Source of the DNA: Tenacibaculum ovolyticum DSM 18103
GTDB lineage: Bacteria > Bacteroidota > Bacteroidia > Flavobacteriales > Flavobacteriaceae
NCBI RefSeq assembly: GCF_000430545.1
Contig: NZ_AUMF01000008.1
Location: forward strand, 124,001 to 188,000
Direction: 5' to 3'
DNA: 64,000 nucleotides
The notes beneath the pieces are model-generated. The model searched no databases and had not been told where the DNA came from. It worked only from the letters and a program-made list of their open reading frames with translations. Position 1 is the stretch's first letter, and each line of letters opens with the position of its first letter. The translations under genes were made by a program, and so were the position numbers. Shown here in pieces: positions 17,540-26,518 of this stretch.

Positions 17540-18856
17540 ATGTCTAAAAGAACCCAACGTAATTTTGAAATAGATGACCCAAAAACATTTAAACAAAAAC
17601 TTTTCACTTGGTCAAAACAATTTGAAACCACACTTTGGTTAGATTCTAACAATTACGAGCAAAAGTATTCTTCATTTGATTGCTGTTTAGCTGCTGAAGA
17701 ATTCACTTCAATAAAAACAGATTATTACGGAGCATTTGACAAGCTTAAAGAATATCAATCATATACTAAAGATTATATTTTCGGGTACATTTCTTACGAT
17801 GTTAAAAATGATGTAGAAAAACTATCTTCAAAAAACTTTGATGGTTTACATTTTGCTGATATTTATTTTTTTCAACCTCAAAAACTAATTTTCATTAAAG
17901 GAAATACTGTTGAATTTCATTATTTACAGATGATTGATGATGAATTGGAAGAAGATTTTGAAGATATTATTAGCACTAATACACACATAAATAATAACAA
18001 GTCTGAAGAACTTTTAAAAGACATAAAAATAAAACTTAGAATTCATAAAGATGAATATTACAAAAAAGTAAACACCATTTTAGATCATATAAATAGAGGT
18101 GATATTTATGAAGCTAATTTTTGTCAAGAATTTTATGCTGAAAACACAACAATAAATCCATATAAAATATACCAACATCTAAACGAAATATCTGAACCAC
18201 CTTTCGCTACATTTTTCAGACACGAACACCAATATTTATTATCAGCCACTCCAGAAAGGTATATAAAAAAAATAGGTGATAAAATCATATCCCAACCTAT
18301 AAAAGGTACAGCTAAGCGTTTAATTGATAAGATTGAAGATGATAAAATTGCATTCGATCTATCACGTGATGAAAAAGAACGATCAGAAAACATAATGATT
18401 GTTGACTTAGTTCGTAATGATTTATCTAAAATTGCAAAAAAAGGCAGTGTAAAAGTTGAAGAATTATGCAAAGTGCACTCTTTTAAACAAGTACATCAAA
18501 TGATATCAACAATAGTATCTGAAACGGAACCTACCACACACCCTATAGACATAATTAAAAACACTTTTCCAATGGGAAGTATGACAGGAGCTCCAAAAAT
18601 ATCCGCAATGCAAATCATTGAAAAACTAGAAGAAACCAAACGTGGATTATATTCAGGAACAATCGGTTATTTCACCCCAAATGGTGATTTTGATTTTAAT
18701 GTTGTTATTAGGAGTATTTTATACAATGCTGATAAAAATTATGTTTCATATTCAGTCGGCGGAGCTATTACAGCAAAATCTACACCTGAAAAAGAATACG
18801 AAGAGTGCTTACTAAAAGCAAAAGCAATGAAATATGTTTTACTAAATAGCAAATAG
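17540..18856 (+). CDS. pabB: Aminodeoxychorismate synthase component I (chorismate-binding enzyme)
   Basis: The 438-aa protein belongs to the anthranilate/para-aminobenzoate synthase component I family. The chorismate-binding domain fills the C-terminal half: HFFRHEHQYLLSATPER-type text (here FFRHEHQYLLSATPERY), QPIKGTAKR, NIMIVDLVRNDLSKIA, TFPMGSMTGAPKISAMQII and YSGTIGYF. Lys in PIKGT, where TrpE has Ala, points to the PabB branch and so to folate synthesis. The matching glutamine amidotransferase (PabA/TrpG) is not adjacent. The N-terminal domain is shorter and more divergent, as usual in Bacteroidota. Confidence 0.85.
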   Translation: MSKRTQRNFEIDDPKTFKQKLFTWSKQFETTLWLDSNNYEQKYSSFDCCLAAEEFTSIKTDYYGAFDKLKEYQSYTKDYIFGYISYDVKNDVEKLSSKNFDGLHFADIYFFQPQKLIFIKGNTVEFHYLQMIDDELEEDFEDIISTNTHINNNKSEELLKDIKIKLRIHKDEYYKKVNTILDHINRGDIYEANFCQEFYAENTTINPYKIYQHLNEISEPPFATFFRHEHQYLLSATPERYIKKIGDKIISQPIKGTAKRLIDKIEDDKIAFDLSRDEKERSENIMIVDLVRNDLSKIAKKGSVKVEELCKVHSFKQVHQMISTIVSETEPTTHPIDIIKNTFPMGSMTGAPKISAMQIIEKLEETKRGLYSGTIGYFTPNGDFDFNVVIRSILYNADKNYVSYSVGGAITAKSTPEKEYEECLLKAKAMKYVLLNSK

Positions 18857-18884
18857 ATTACTATCTTGAGCACAAAAAGATAAA

Positions 18885-19811
18885 ATGAATTTCACAAACC
18901 CATTAGTATATGGTGTACCTTGTTTTTTAGGACTTATTTTGCTAGAACTCACATACAGTAAAACACATAACAAAAAAGAACTTTACAGTTGGAAAGACTT
19001 AGGCGCTAGTTTGACCATGGGTATAGGCTCAGCTATTATTGCTCCATTAATAAAAACAATTTCAGCAATTATTATTTTTAATTACGTCTATGACGTTTTT
19101 AACCCCTTAGTAAATGGCATTCGCACAAATATTATGGGTTGGGAATCTTTTGGATATGCTTGGTATATCTGGATTATTTGTCAATTTCTAGACGATTTTA
19201 GTTATTACTGGTTTCACCGACAAAATCACATGGTTCGTTTTTTATGGGCAGCACATATTGTACATCATTCTTCTGATAATTTTAATTTAGGAACAGCAGT
19301 TCGCAATGGCTGGTTTACAATTTTATATAAACCCTTTTTTTACATGTGGCTACCTGCAATTGGATTTCCACCAGAAATGGTCGTAGTTTGTTTAGGTATT
19401 GAAGCTTTATGGCAATTTCAATTACACTCGGTGTATATTCCAAAACTTAAATTTATTGATGTAATTTTTAACACCCATACAATGCATCAAGTGCATCACG
19501 CGAAAAATGTTGAATACATGGATAAAAATCATGGAGGATTTTTAAACATTTTTGATAGAGTTTTTGGAACATGGAAAGAACTTGACGAAGAAATAGATAT
19601 CCAATATGGCGTAACACATGCTCCTAATTCATATAATCCTTGGATAATTTTAACTCATGAATACAAGGATATCTGGAACGACACAAAAAAATCTAGCAAT
19701 TGGTTTCATAAATTTATGTATATTTTTGGACCTCCAGGATGGAGTCATGATAAAAGTACAATTACCGTTAAAGAGATGCAAAAACTTATCTCACAAAAAA
19801 ATAAAATTTAA
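18885..19811 (+). CDS. Sterol desaturase / fatty acid hydroxylase family protein
   Basis: The 308-aa integral-membrane protein carries the His clusters that hold a diiron centre: HRQNH, HIVHH and HTMHQVHH, each at the expected spacing. About four to five membrane segments precede or surround them (LVYGVPCFLGLILLELTY; GYAWYIWIICQFLDDF). Members hydroxylate or desaturate lipids such as sterols, fatty acids, sphingolipids or carotenoids with O2; which lipid is unknown here. Its stop codon overlaps the next ATG (TAATG), so it is translationally linked to the 77-aa gene and probably forms an operon with the hydrolase and tilS. Confidence 0.88.
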   Translation: MNFTNPLVYGVPCFLGLILLELTYSKTHNKKELYSWKDLGASLTMGIGSAIIAPLIKTISAIIIFNYVYDVFNPLVNGIRTNIMGWESFGYAWYIWIICQFLDDFSYYWFHRQNHMVRFLWAAHIVHHSSDNFNLGTAVRNGWFTILYKPFFYMWLPAIGFPPEMVVVCLGIEALWQFQLHSVYIPKLKFIDVIFNTHTMHQVHHAKNVEYMDKNHGGFLNIFDRVFGTWKELDEEIDIQYGVTHAPNSYNPWIILTHEYKDIWNDTKKSSNWFHKFMYIFGPPGWSHDKSTITVKEMQKLISQKNKI

Positions 19812-20044
19812 TGATTATAGAGCAAGAAGAAAAGTTTACACATGTTCTTTCTAAAATGGAAGGTACTATAAATGAGCAAAGTTTTTTTAATAAATTCTTA
19901 GAGTTATACCCCGAAGCTTGGAAAAAACATAAAATTACATTCTCAAAATTTAAGAGAAGTAAACAATTTGGCCGAACAATTCCACTACCCAAACCAGAAG
20001 TTTCTTTAAGAAAAGAAATTAGACAATGGTTACATAAACAATAA
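19811..20044 (+). CDS. Small hypothetical protein, 77 aa
   Basis: The ATG shares one base with the stop of the desaturase gene (TAATG), and the stop is 3 bp before the hydrolase ATG, which strongly supports a real gene. The protein is basic at its C-terminus (KFKRSKQFGRTIPLPKPEV; SLRKEIRQWLHKQ), has no membrane segment, and appears helical. I do not recognise the family. The sequence order desaturase, this gene, hydrolase hints at a role linked to lipid change, but that is only context. Confidence 0.7.
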   Translation: MIIEQEEKFTHVLSKMEGTINEQSFFNKFLELYPEAWKKHKITFSKFKRSKQFGRTIPLPKPEVSLRKEIRQWLHKQ

Positions 20045-20047
20045 ATT

Positions 20048-20869
20048 ATGCTGCATCAAGAATTTAACTTTAAATACCATAAAACTACTTTTTTTGGTCA
20101 ATTTTGGAAACCTGAAACTACAAAAGCTGTTGTAATTATTGTCCATGGAATGGGAGAGCATTCTGGTCGGTACCAACATGTTGCTAAAAAACTTACCGAT
20201 AATAATTTTGGAGTAATTGCTTTTGATCATTTTGGTCATGGTAAAACACAAGGCAAACGTGGTCATAACCCTGGGTTTGATACAGTATTAGAAAGTATTT
20301 CAAAATTAATTAATAAAACTAAAGAAGTTTTTAATAACAAACCTCTTTTTTTATATGGACACTCAATGGGTGGTAATGCTGTCATAAATTACACACTTCG
20401 TAAAGAAAACGCTTTAACAGGAGTTATTGCTACAAGCCCAATGTTAAAATTAGCTTTCGATCCGCCAGCTTGGAAACTTTCATTAGGTAAAATAATGCAA
20501 AAAATTGCCCCTGCAATAACATTAGGTAATGAATTAGATGCTAATGATATTTCTCGAGATAAGAGTGAGGTTAAAAAATATATAAACGACCCATTAGTAC
20601 ATGATAAAATTAGCCCAAATTTTTCTTTGTCATTTATTGATTCTGGTGAATGGGCAATTCAAAACGCTTCATCATTAAAAACACCAATGTTATTGTTACA
20701 TGGTACAGGTGATAAAATTATTGATTTTAAAGGAACCGAAGCTTTTGCTAATAACTCTAAAAAAGCAAAACTTAAACTTTACGAAGGTGGTTATCATGAA
20801 TTACAAAATGATTCATGTAAAGAAGAAATGCTACAAGATGTTGTAAATTGGTTGAACAGTCAACTATAA
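20048..20869 (+). CDS. Alpha/beta hydrolase, monoacylglycerol lipase-like
   Basis: The 273-aa protein has the oxyanion block VVIIVHGMGEHSGRYQHVA, the nucleophile elbow GHSMGG, an acidic site in LLLHGTGDKIIDFKG and the catalytic His in YEGGYHELQND. It lacks a signal peptide, so it acts in the cytoplasm or at the membrane face. The GMGEHSGRY pattern is typical of monoglyceride lipase/lysophospholipase-type enzymes. It is separated from the 77-aa gene by 3 bp and from tilS by 19 bp. Confidence 0.88.
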   Translation: MLHQEFNFKYHKTTFFGQFWKPETTKAVVIIVHGMGEHSGRYQHVAKKLTDNNFGVIAFDHFGHGKTQGKRGHNPGFDTVLESISKLINKTKEVFNNKPLFLYGHSMGGNAVINYTLRKENALTGVIATSPMLKLAFDPPAWKLSLGKIMQKIAPAITLGNELDANDISRDKSEVKKYINDPLVHDKISPNFSLSFIDSGEWAIQNASSLKTPMLLLHGTGDKIIDFKGTEAFANNSKKAKLKLYEGGYHELQNDSCKEEMLQDVVNWLNSQL

Positions 20870-20888
20870 ACCAATAATAAGAATTAAA

Positions 20889-22202
20889 ATGCTTCAAAGA
20901 CTTACAGAACATATTGATGAAAATTTTTCATTCATAAAAAACAAAAAACTTCTAATTGCTATTTCTGGGGGGATTGATAGTGTTGTTTTGTCACATTTAT
21001 TACATCAATTAAACTATACTATTTCTTTAGCACATTGTAATTTTCAGTTAAGAGGAGAAGATAGTGATTTAGATGAAAAATTTATTAAAAACTTAGGAAC
21101 CGAATTAGATATTACTACTTTTTCAATTCGATTTGAAACTGATAAATATTCAAAAAAAAATAAACTCTCAACTCAATTAGCTGCAAGAAAATTACGTTAT
21201 GATTGGTTTCAACAATTAACTGAAGAAAATAATTTCGACTATGTCTTAACAGCACATCATGCTGATGATAATTTAGAAACATTTTTAATTAATTTAACCA
21301 GAGGTGCAGGCTTAGATGGTTTAACTGGTATTCCTCCCGTTAACAAAAATATTATACGCCCATTACTTGTATTTTCAAGAGAAGAGATAGAAGAATATGC
21401 TTTAAAAAACAATATTAAATGGCGTAAGGACGGTAGCAACTTTGAAACAAAATATGTTCGAAATAAAATAAGACATAAAATTATTCCTATCCTTAAGGAA
21501 CTAAATCCAAGTTTATTAAAAACACATAACAAAACTATTGAGTCTTTAAAGCAGTCTCAGCAAATTATTACTGACAAAATTAAAGAAACTTCAATAAAAA
21601 TAACATCTAAACAAGATGGTATACTAAAAATAAATATTTCTGAATTAACAAAACTATCAAACCCAAAGGCTTATTTATACCAGCTTTTAAAAAGCTATAA
21701 ATTTACATCATGGAATGACATTTATAATCTAATTTATGCGGAATCAAGCAAGAAAGTATCAACAAATTCATATACTTTATTAAAAGACAGAGATTTTTTA
21801 TTACTTTTACCCCCTGATAAAAAACTCACTATTAAAAGCGAACATTTTATCATACATGAAGAAGATGTTAAGCTAATAGATCCTATAAGTTTATTGTTTG
21901 AATATGTAAATAAAAAAACAATTTTTGACAAAAATAGTATTTATGTTGATAAAAATTTGTTAAATTACCCCCTAATCATTAGAAAATGGCAAGAAGGTGA
22001 TTTTTTTTACCCAACAGGAATGCTAGGTAAGAAAAAAATTAGCAAGTATTTTAAAGACCAAAAATTATCAATTTTGGACAAAAAAAACATTTGGTTACTT
22101 TGCTCAAAGAATAATGAAATCATTTGGATTATTGGTAAACGACAAGACAGACGTTTTTCACCTACTAATAACACAACACAATTATTAAGATTAACTATTT
22201 AA
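20889..22202 (+). CDS. tilS: tRNA(Ile)-lysidine synthetase
   Basis: The 437-aa enzyme joins lysine to the wobble cytidine of tRNA-Ile(CAU) so that it reads AUA. The PP-loop motif ISGGIDSVVLSHLL is near residues 25-38; AHCNFQLRGEDSDLDE, TAHHADDNLETFL and RGAGLDGLTGI are further family blocks, and KWRKDGSNFETKYVRNKIRH precedes the C-terminal tRNA-binding part (PTGMLGKKKISKYFKDQK). The C-terminal region is complete. It follows the hydrolase by 19 bp and precedes the dsbD-like gene by 26 bp. Confidence 0.96.
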   Translation: MLQRLTEHIDENFSFIKNKKLLIAISGGIDSVVLSHLLHQLNYTISLAHCNFQLRGEDSDLDEKFIKNLGTELDITTFSIRFETDKYSKKNKLSTQLAARKLRYDWFQQLTEENNFDYVLTAHHADDNLETFLINLTRGAGLDGLTGIPPVNKNIIRPLLVFSREEIEEYALKNNIKWRKDGSNFETKYVRNKIRHKIIPILKELNPSLLKTHNKTIESLKQSQQIITDKIKETSIKITSKQDGILKINISELTKLSNPKAYLYQLLKSYKFTSWNDIYNLIYAESSKKVSTNSYTLLKDRDFLLLLPPDKKLTIKSEHFIIHEEDVKLIDPISLLFEYVNKKTIFDKNSIYVDKNLLNYPLIIRKWQEGDFFYPTGMLGKKKISKYFKDQKLSILDKKNIWLLCSKNNEIIWIIGKRQDRRFSPTNNTTQLLRLTI

Positions 22203-22228
22203 AAATAACCCATTATAAACTAAATCGA

Positions 22229-24196
22229 ATGAAAAAACTCATTACTCTTTTTTTATTATTCTTAGGTTTAACGGTTTACTCGCAATCTGATGATAACCCA
22301 ATTGTCGTAACCCCTATCGTTGAAAAAGTTTCGGAAACTGAATACGACCTAATTTTTGACATTGAAATAGCTGAAGATTGGCACTTATATTCTCAGTATA
22401 ACCCTGAGGACGCTTCTTTACCTATGACAATTTCTCCTGCTGAAGGACAAAGTGGATACACACTTAACGGAAAAGCAAAAGAGGGAGATACTGAAACTGA
22501 ATTTAGTGAAATTTGGGGAAAAGATGAAATATTCTTTGTTGATGAAGGAAAACTAGTACAAAGAATAACTGTTTCTGACGCAACTCTAACTCAGATTACT
22601 CTTAATTTAGATGCACAAGTTTGTAAAGAATACTGTTTACCTTTCGATGAAGACTTTACCTTTTCATTAACTGGTGAAGAAGTATCTCAAACTGTTACTG
22701 AAGTAGATGACAAGAGTCAATCTTTATCACAATCATTAAACTTAAACTTAAAAAACACTGCTTTATTAAAAAGTACAACAGAAGAAAACACTGAAGAAAA
22801 AGGCGGTGATACATTGCTTAATATTTTTCTATTAGGTTTTGTTGGAGGTTTATTAGCCTTTTTAACACCTTGTGTTTTCCCTATGGTACCTTTAACAGTA
22901 TCTTTCTTTACAAAACACACTGAAAAGAAAGGAAAAGGAATTGGTAGCGCTGTTTTATATGGATTCTTTATTATATTAATTTACGGGTTACTAAGTTTAC
23001 CTTTTCACTATCTAGATACTTTAGATCCTGAAATTTTAAATAGTATTTCAACCAATATATGGTTAAATGTATTTTTCTTTGTTGTATTAATTTTCTTTGC
23101 AGGTTCATTCTTTGGTTTTTATGAATTAACATTACCAAGTTCTTGGAGTAATAAGGCTGATAGTGCTTCCAATATTGGAGGAATTATTGGTACATTCTTT
23201 ATGGCTTTAACCTTAGCAATTGTATCATTTTCTTGTACAGGTCCTATTTTAGGTTCACTTTTAGCTGGTTCACTAGGTTCTAGCGGAGGAGCGATGCAAT
23301 TATCAGCTGGTATGATCGGTTTTGGTACTGCTTTAGCATTACCTTTTGCTTTATTTGCTATGTTCCCAGGATGGTTAAACTCTTTACCAAAATCTGGTGG
23401 ATGGTTAAATACTGTAAAAGTTTTCTTAGGATTCTTAGAGTTAGCATTTGCATTTAAATTTTTATCAAACGCTGATTTAGTTGGTCACTGGGATTTATTT
23501 AAGAGAGAAATTTTCATAGGTCTTTGGGCACTGATTTCTTTATTAACTGCATTGTATTTATTTGGTATTATTGGTAAAAAATACGGTAAAATCTCTTTCT
23601 TTAGAATTTTATTAGGTGTTGCAGCTTTAGCTTTTGCGGTATATTTAGCTCCAGGAGTTATGGAAAAACCAGCATGGAATCAAAATAAATTTTTAAGTGG
23701 ATTTGCTCCACCTCAATTTCATAGTATTTACAAAAAAGACAATAAATGTCCGTTAGGGTTAAATTGTTTTAAAGATTTTGAAGAAGGTATTGCTTATGCT
23801 AAATCTGTTAACAAACCTGTTTTATTAGATTTTACAGGTTGGGCATGTGTTAACTGTCGTAAAATGGAAGAAACTATTTGGGTGAAACCAGAGATTTATT
23901 CTTTAATCAACAATGATTATGTTTTAATTTCATTGTACGTAGATGATCATGAAAGACAATTACCACAAGAAGAACAATTCGATTTTATTAAACCTAATGG
24001 TAAAGTAAAAAGAATTAGAACGTATGGTGATAAATGGGCAACATTACAAGTAGCTAATTTTAAGACAGCTTCTCAACCATTTTATGTGTTAATGAGCCCT
24101 GAATTAGAACTTTTAAATTCACCTCAACAATATTCTGATCATACAGCTTATTATGATTGGTTAAAAACGGGATTAGATAACTTTAAAAAAAACTAA
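22229..24196 (+). CDS. dsbD: Thiol:disulfide interchange protein DsbD
   Basis: The 655-aa protein starts with a signal peptide (MKKLITLFLLFLGLTVYSQ). Residues about 20-150 form the N-terminal periplasmic domain with CKEYCLPF, about 190-480 are eight membrane segments with the redox pair in TPCVFPMVP and SFSCTGPILGS, and the C-terminal thioredoxin domain carries WACVNCRKME. Electrons pass from cytoplasmic thioredoxin through these Cys pairs to periplasmic partners, which supports cytochrome c assembly; the window itself encodes many c-type cytochromes and a TlpA-like protein. A terminator follows at 24216-24245. Confidence 0.93.
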   Translation: MKKLITLFLLFLGLTVYSQSDDNPIVVTPIVEKVSETEYDLIFDIEIAEDWHLYSQYNPEDASLPMTISPAEGQSGYTLNGKAKEGDTETEFSEIWGKDEIFFVDEGKLVQRITVSDATLTQITLNLDAQVCKEYCLPFDEDFTFSLTGEEVSQTVTEVDDKSQSLSQSLNLNLKNTALLKSTTEENTEEKGGDTLLNIFLLGFVGGLLAFLTPCVFPMVPLTVSFFTKHTEKKGKGIGSAVLYGFFIILIYGLLSLPFHYLDTLDPEILNSISTNIWLNVFFFVVLIFFAGSFFGFYELTLPSSWSNKADSASNIGGIIGTFFMALTLAIVSFSCTGPILGSLLAGSLGSSGGAMQLSAGMIGFGTALALPFALFAMFPGWLNSLPKSGGWLNTVKVFLGFLELAFAFKFLSNADLVGHWDLFKREIFIGLWALISLLTALYLFGIIGKKYGKISFFRILLGVAALAFAVYLAPGVMEKPAWNQNKFLSGFAPPQFHSIYKKDNKCPLGLNCFKDFEEGIAYAKSVNKPVLLDFTGWACVNCRKMEETIWVKPEIYSLINNDYVLISLYVDDHERQLPQEEQFDFIKPNGKVKRIRTYGDKWATLQVANFKTASQPFYVLMSPELELLNSPQQYSDHTAYYDWLKTGLDNFKKN

Positions 24197-24215
24197 TCAA
24201 CTTTTAAAATATTTC

Positions 24216-24245
24216 AAAAAGCCTCTTTTATAAAGAGGCTTTTTT
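24216..24245 (+). terminator. Terminator after dsbD
   Basis: AAAAAGCCTCTTTTA (24216-24230) and TAAAGAGGCTTTTT (24231-24244) form a strong hairpin followed by T residues, 20 bp after the stop. Confidence 0.85.
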
Positions 24246-24265
24246 TATATCTTAACATAAAAAAC

Positions 24266-24847
24266 ATGACCCCAGAATCAATTATTAGTGTTTTCTTAGG
24301 AATTGGATTAGCAGCTTCAGTTGGCTTTAGAGTATTTCTTCCACTTTTTGCACTAAGTTTAGCGGGATATTACAATATTATTCCTATAAATGAAAATTGG
24401 AATTGGGTAGCAAGTTCATCAGCTTTAATTACCTTAGGTATTGCTACTTTATTAGAAATATTTGCATACTATATTCCTTGGTTTGACAACTTGTTAGACA
24501 CTATTGCTATTCCTTTAGCTGCTATTGCAGGAACTGCTGTTATGGTATCAACAGTTGCTGATTTATCTCCTATAATTACTTGGGCTTTAGCAATAATAGC
24601 TGGTGGAGGAACTGCTTCTGTAATTAAAGGAACCGCAGCTTCAACGAGATTAGCATCAACTGCGACAACGGGTGGTATAGCTAACCCAATAATTTCGACT
24701 GTTGAAACAGGTACATCGATTCTTATATCATCCTTCTCTATATTTTTACCAGTAATTGCAATACTAATAGTAATCTTACTTTTTTTTAGTTTCAGAAAGT
24801 TATACAAATTATTTTTTCATAAATCACCCACTTCTAAAAACCAGTAA
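24266..24847 (+). CDS. DUF4126 membrane protein
   Basis: The 193-aa protein has about five membrane segments (VFLGIGLAASVGFRVFLPLF; ALITLGIATLLEIFAYYIPW; AIPLAAIAGTAVMVS; ITWALAIIAGGGTASVIKGT) and the ASVGFRVFLPLF and KGTAASTRLASTATTGG blocks of DUF4126. Function is unknown. It stands alone between the dsbD terminator and the comM-like gene, which starts 59 bp after it. Confidence 0.83.
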   Translation: MTPESIISVFLGIGLAASVGFRVFLPLFALSLAGYYNIIPINENWNWVASSSALITLGIATLLEIFAYYIPWFDNLLDTIAIPLAAIAGTAVMVSTVADLSPIITWALAIIAGGGTASVIKGTAASTRLASTATTGGIANPIISTVETGTSILISSFSIFLPVIAILIVILLFFSFRKLYKLFFHKSPTSKNQ

Positions 24848-24906
24848 ACACATCTAAACCAAATTCTTAAAGAAATTTAGCTATCTTTATCAGAAAAAAG
24901 AAAGCT

Positions 24907-26445
24907 ATGCTTATAAAAACCTATGGATCTGCCGTATTTGGTATTGAAGCTACCACAATTACCGTAGAGGTAAATATAGATAAAGGAATCGGTTACCATT
25001 TAGTTGGATTACCAGATAATGCAGTACGAGAAAGCTCTTATCGTATTTCTGCAGCACTCAATAATAATGGTTTTAAACTTCCAGGAAAGAAAATTATCAT
25101 TAATATGGCTCCTGCTGACATTCGTAAAGAAGGTGCTGCTTATGATTTAACTTTGGCTGTTGGAATACTTGCTGCATCTAATCAAATTAAAGCTACAAAT
25201 ATTAATGATTACGTAATTATGGGAGAACTTTCCTTAGATGGAAGTCTACAACCCATTAAAGGTGCACTACCAATTGCAATTAAAGCTCGTGAAGAAGGTT
25301 ATAAAAATTTTATTTTACCAAAAATAAATGCAAAAGAAGCTGCCATTGTTAATGACATAAATATATTAGGTGTCGAAAATATTATGGACGTTATTAATCA
25401 TTTAGAAAATAAAGAAATGATTAATCCAACAATAGTTGATACTCGTGCAGAATTTTATAAGCATGTAGATTTTCCTGAATTTGATTTTTCTGATGTTAAA
25501 GGTCAAGAAAGTATTAAACGTTGTATGGAAATTGCAGCAGCTGGTGGCCATAACATTATTTTAATTGGTCCTCCTGGAGCAGGAAAAACAATGCTAGCCA
25601 AAAGACTCCCTTCAATATTACCACCTATGACATTACAGGAAGCTTTGGAAACCACAAAAATACATTCTGTTGTTGGTAAAGTTAAAAATACGGGACTTCA
25701 ATATAATCGCCCTTTTAGATCTCCTCATCATAGTTGTTCAGATATTTCCCTCATTGGAGGAGGAAATAACTTACCACAACCCGGAGAAATTTCTCTTGCT
25801 CATAATGGTGTGTTATTTTTAGATGAACTACCTGAATTTAAACGAGGTGTTCTTGAAGTTTTACGTCAACCTCTAGAAGATCGAGAAGTAACGATTTCTA
25901 GAGCACGATTTTCAGTAAATTACCCAAGCAGTTTCATGCTTGTAGCAAGTATGAATCCTAGTCCATCTGGTTTTTTTAATGATCCAGATTCACCAATGAC
26001 ATCTTCTCCTGCCGAGATGCAACGTTATTTAAGTAAAATTTCAGGACCATTACTTGACAGGATTGACATACATATAGAGGTAACTCCTGTACCTTTTGAA
26101 AAACTATCAGAAGAAAGAAAAGGTGAAACTAGTGTTGCTATTAGAGAACGTGTAACAAAAGCTAGAGAAATACAAACTGAACGCTATAAAAACTCAAATA
26201 CTGTTCACTACAATGCACAAATGAATGTGAAACAAATTCGAGCATTTTGTAAACTTTCTGAAGAAAGCAGTAATTTATTAAAGATTGCTATGGAGAAACT
26301 AAATCTTTCAGCAAGAGCCTATGATAGAATATTAAAGGTTTCTCGTACTATTGCGGATTTAGACGCCTCAAACAATATAAAATCAGACCATATAACTGAA
26401 GCAATTCAATACAGAAGTTTAGATCGTGAAGGCTGGTTGGGATAA
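24907..26445 (+). CDS. comM: YifB/ComM-family AAA+ ATPase (Mg chelatase-like)
   Basis: The 512-aa protein has the N-terminal ChlI-like domain (GIEATTITVEVNIDKGIGYH; VGLPDNAVRESSYR), the AAA+ core with Walker A GPPGAGKT, FRSPHHSCSDISLIGGG, Walker B-type FLDELPEF, and LVASMNPSPSG, then a C-terminal Mg_chelatase_C region (YDRILKVSRTIADLD). In naturally competent bacteria ComM is a hexameric helicase that drives branch migration during transformation, but the family is widespread in non-competent species. The zinc-type Cys cluster seen in some members is not obvious here. It is not in an operon with its neighbours. Confidence 0.92.
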   Translation: MLIKTYGSAVFGIEATTITVEVNIDKGIGYHLVGLPDNAVRESSYRISAALNNNGFKLPGKKIIINMAPADIRKEGAAYDLTLAVGILAASNQIKATNINDYVIMGELSLDGSLQPIKGALPIAIKAREEGYKNFILPKINAKEAAIVNDINILGVENIMDVINHLENKEMINPTIVDTRAEFYKHVDFPEFDFSDVKGQESIKRCMEIAAAGGHNIILIGPPGAGKTMLAKRLPSILPPMTLQEALETTKIHSVVGKVKNTGLQYNRPFRSPHHSCSDISLIGGGNNLPQPGEISLAHNGVLFLDELPEFKRGVLEVLRQPLEDREVTISRARFSVNYPSSFMLVASMNPSPSGFFNDPDSPMTSSPAEMQRYLSKISGPLLDRIDIHIEVTPVPFEKLSEERKGETSVAIRERVTKAREIQTERYKNSNTVHYNAQMNVKQIRAFCKLSEESSNLLKIAMEKLNLSARAYDRILKVSRTIADLDASNNIKSDHITEAIQYRSLDREGWLG

Positions 26446-26518
26446 AAATTTAAAAAGACATTTCTTTTCTATAAAATTAGTAATTTAGTACACTGTAAAT
26501 AATTAAACTTATCAACCA

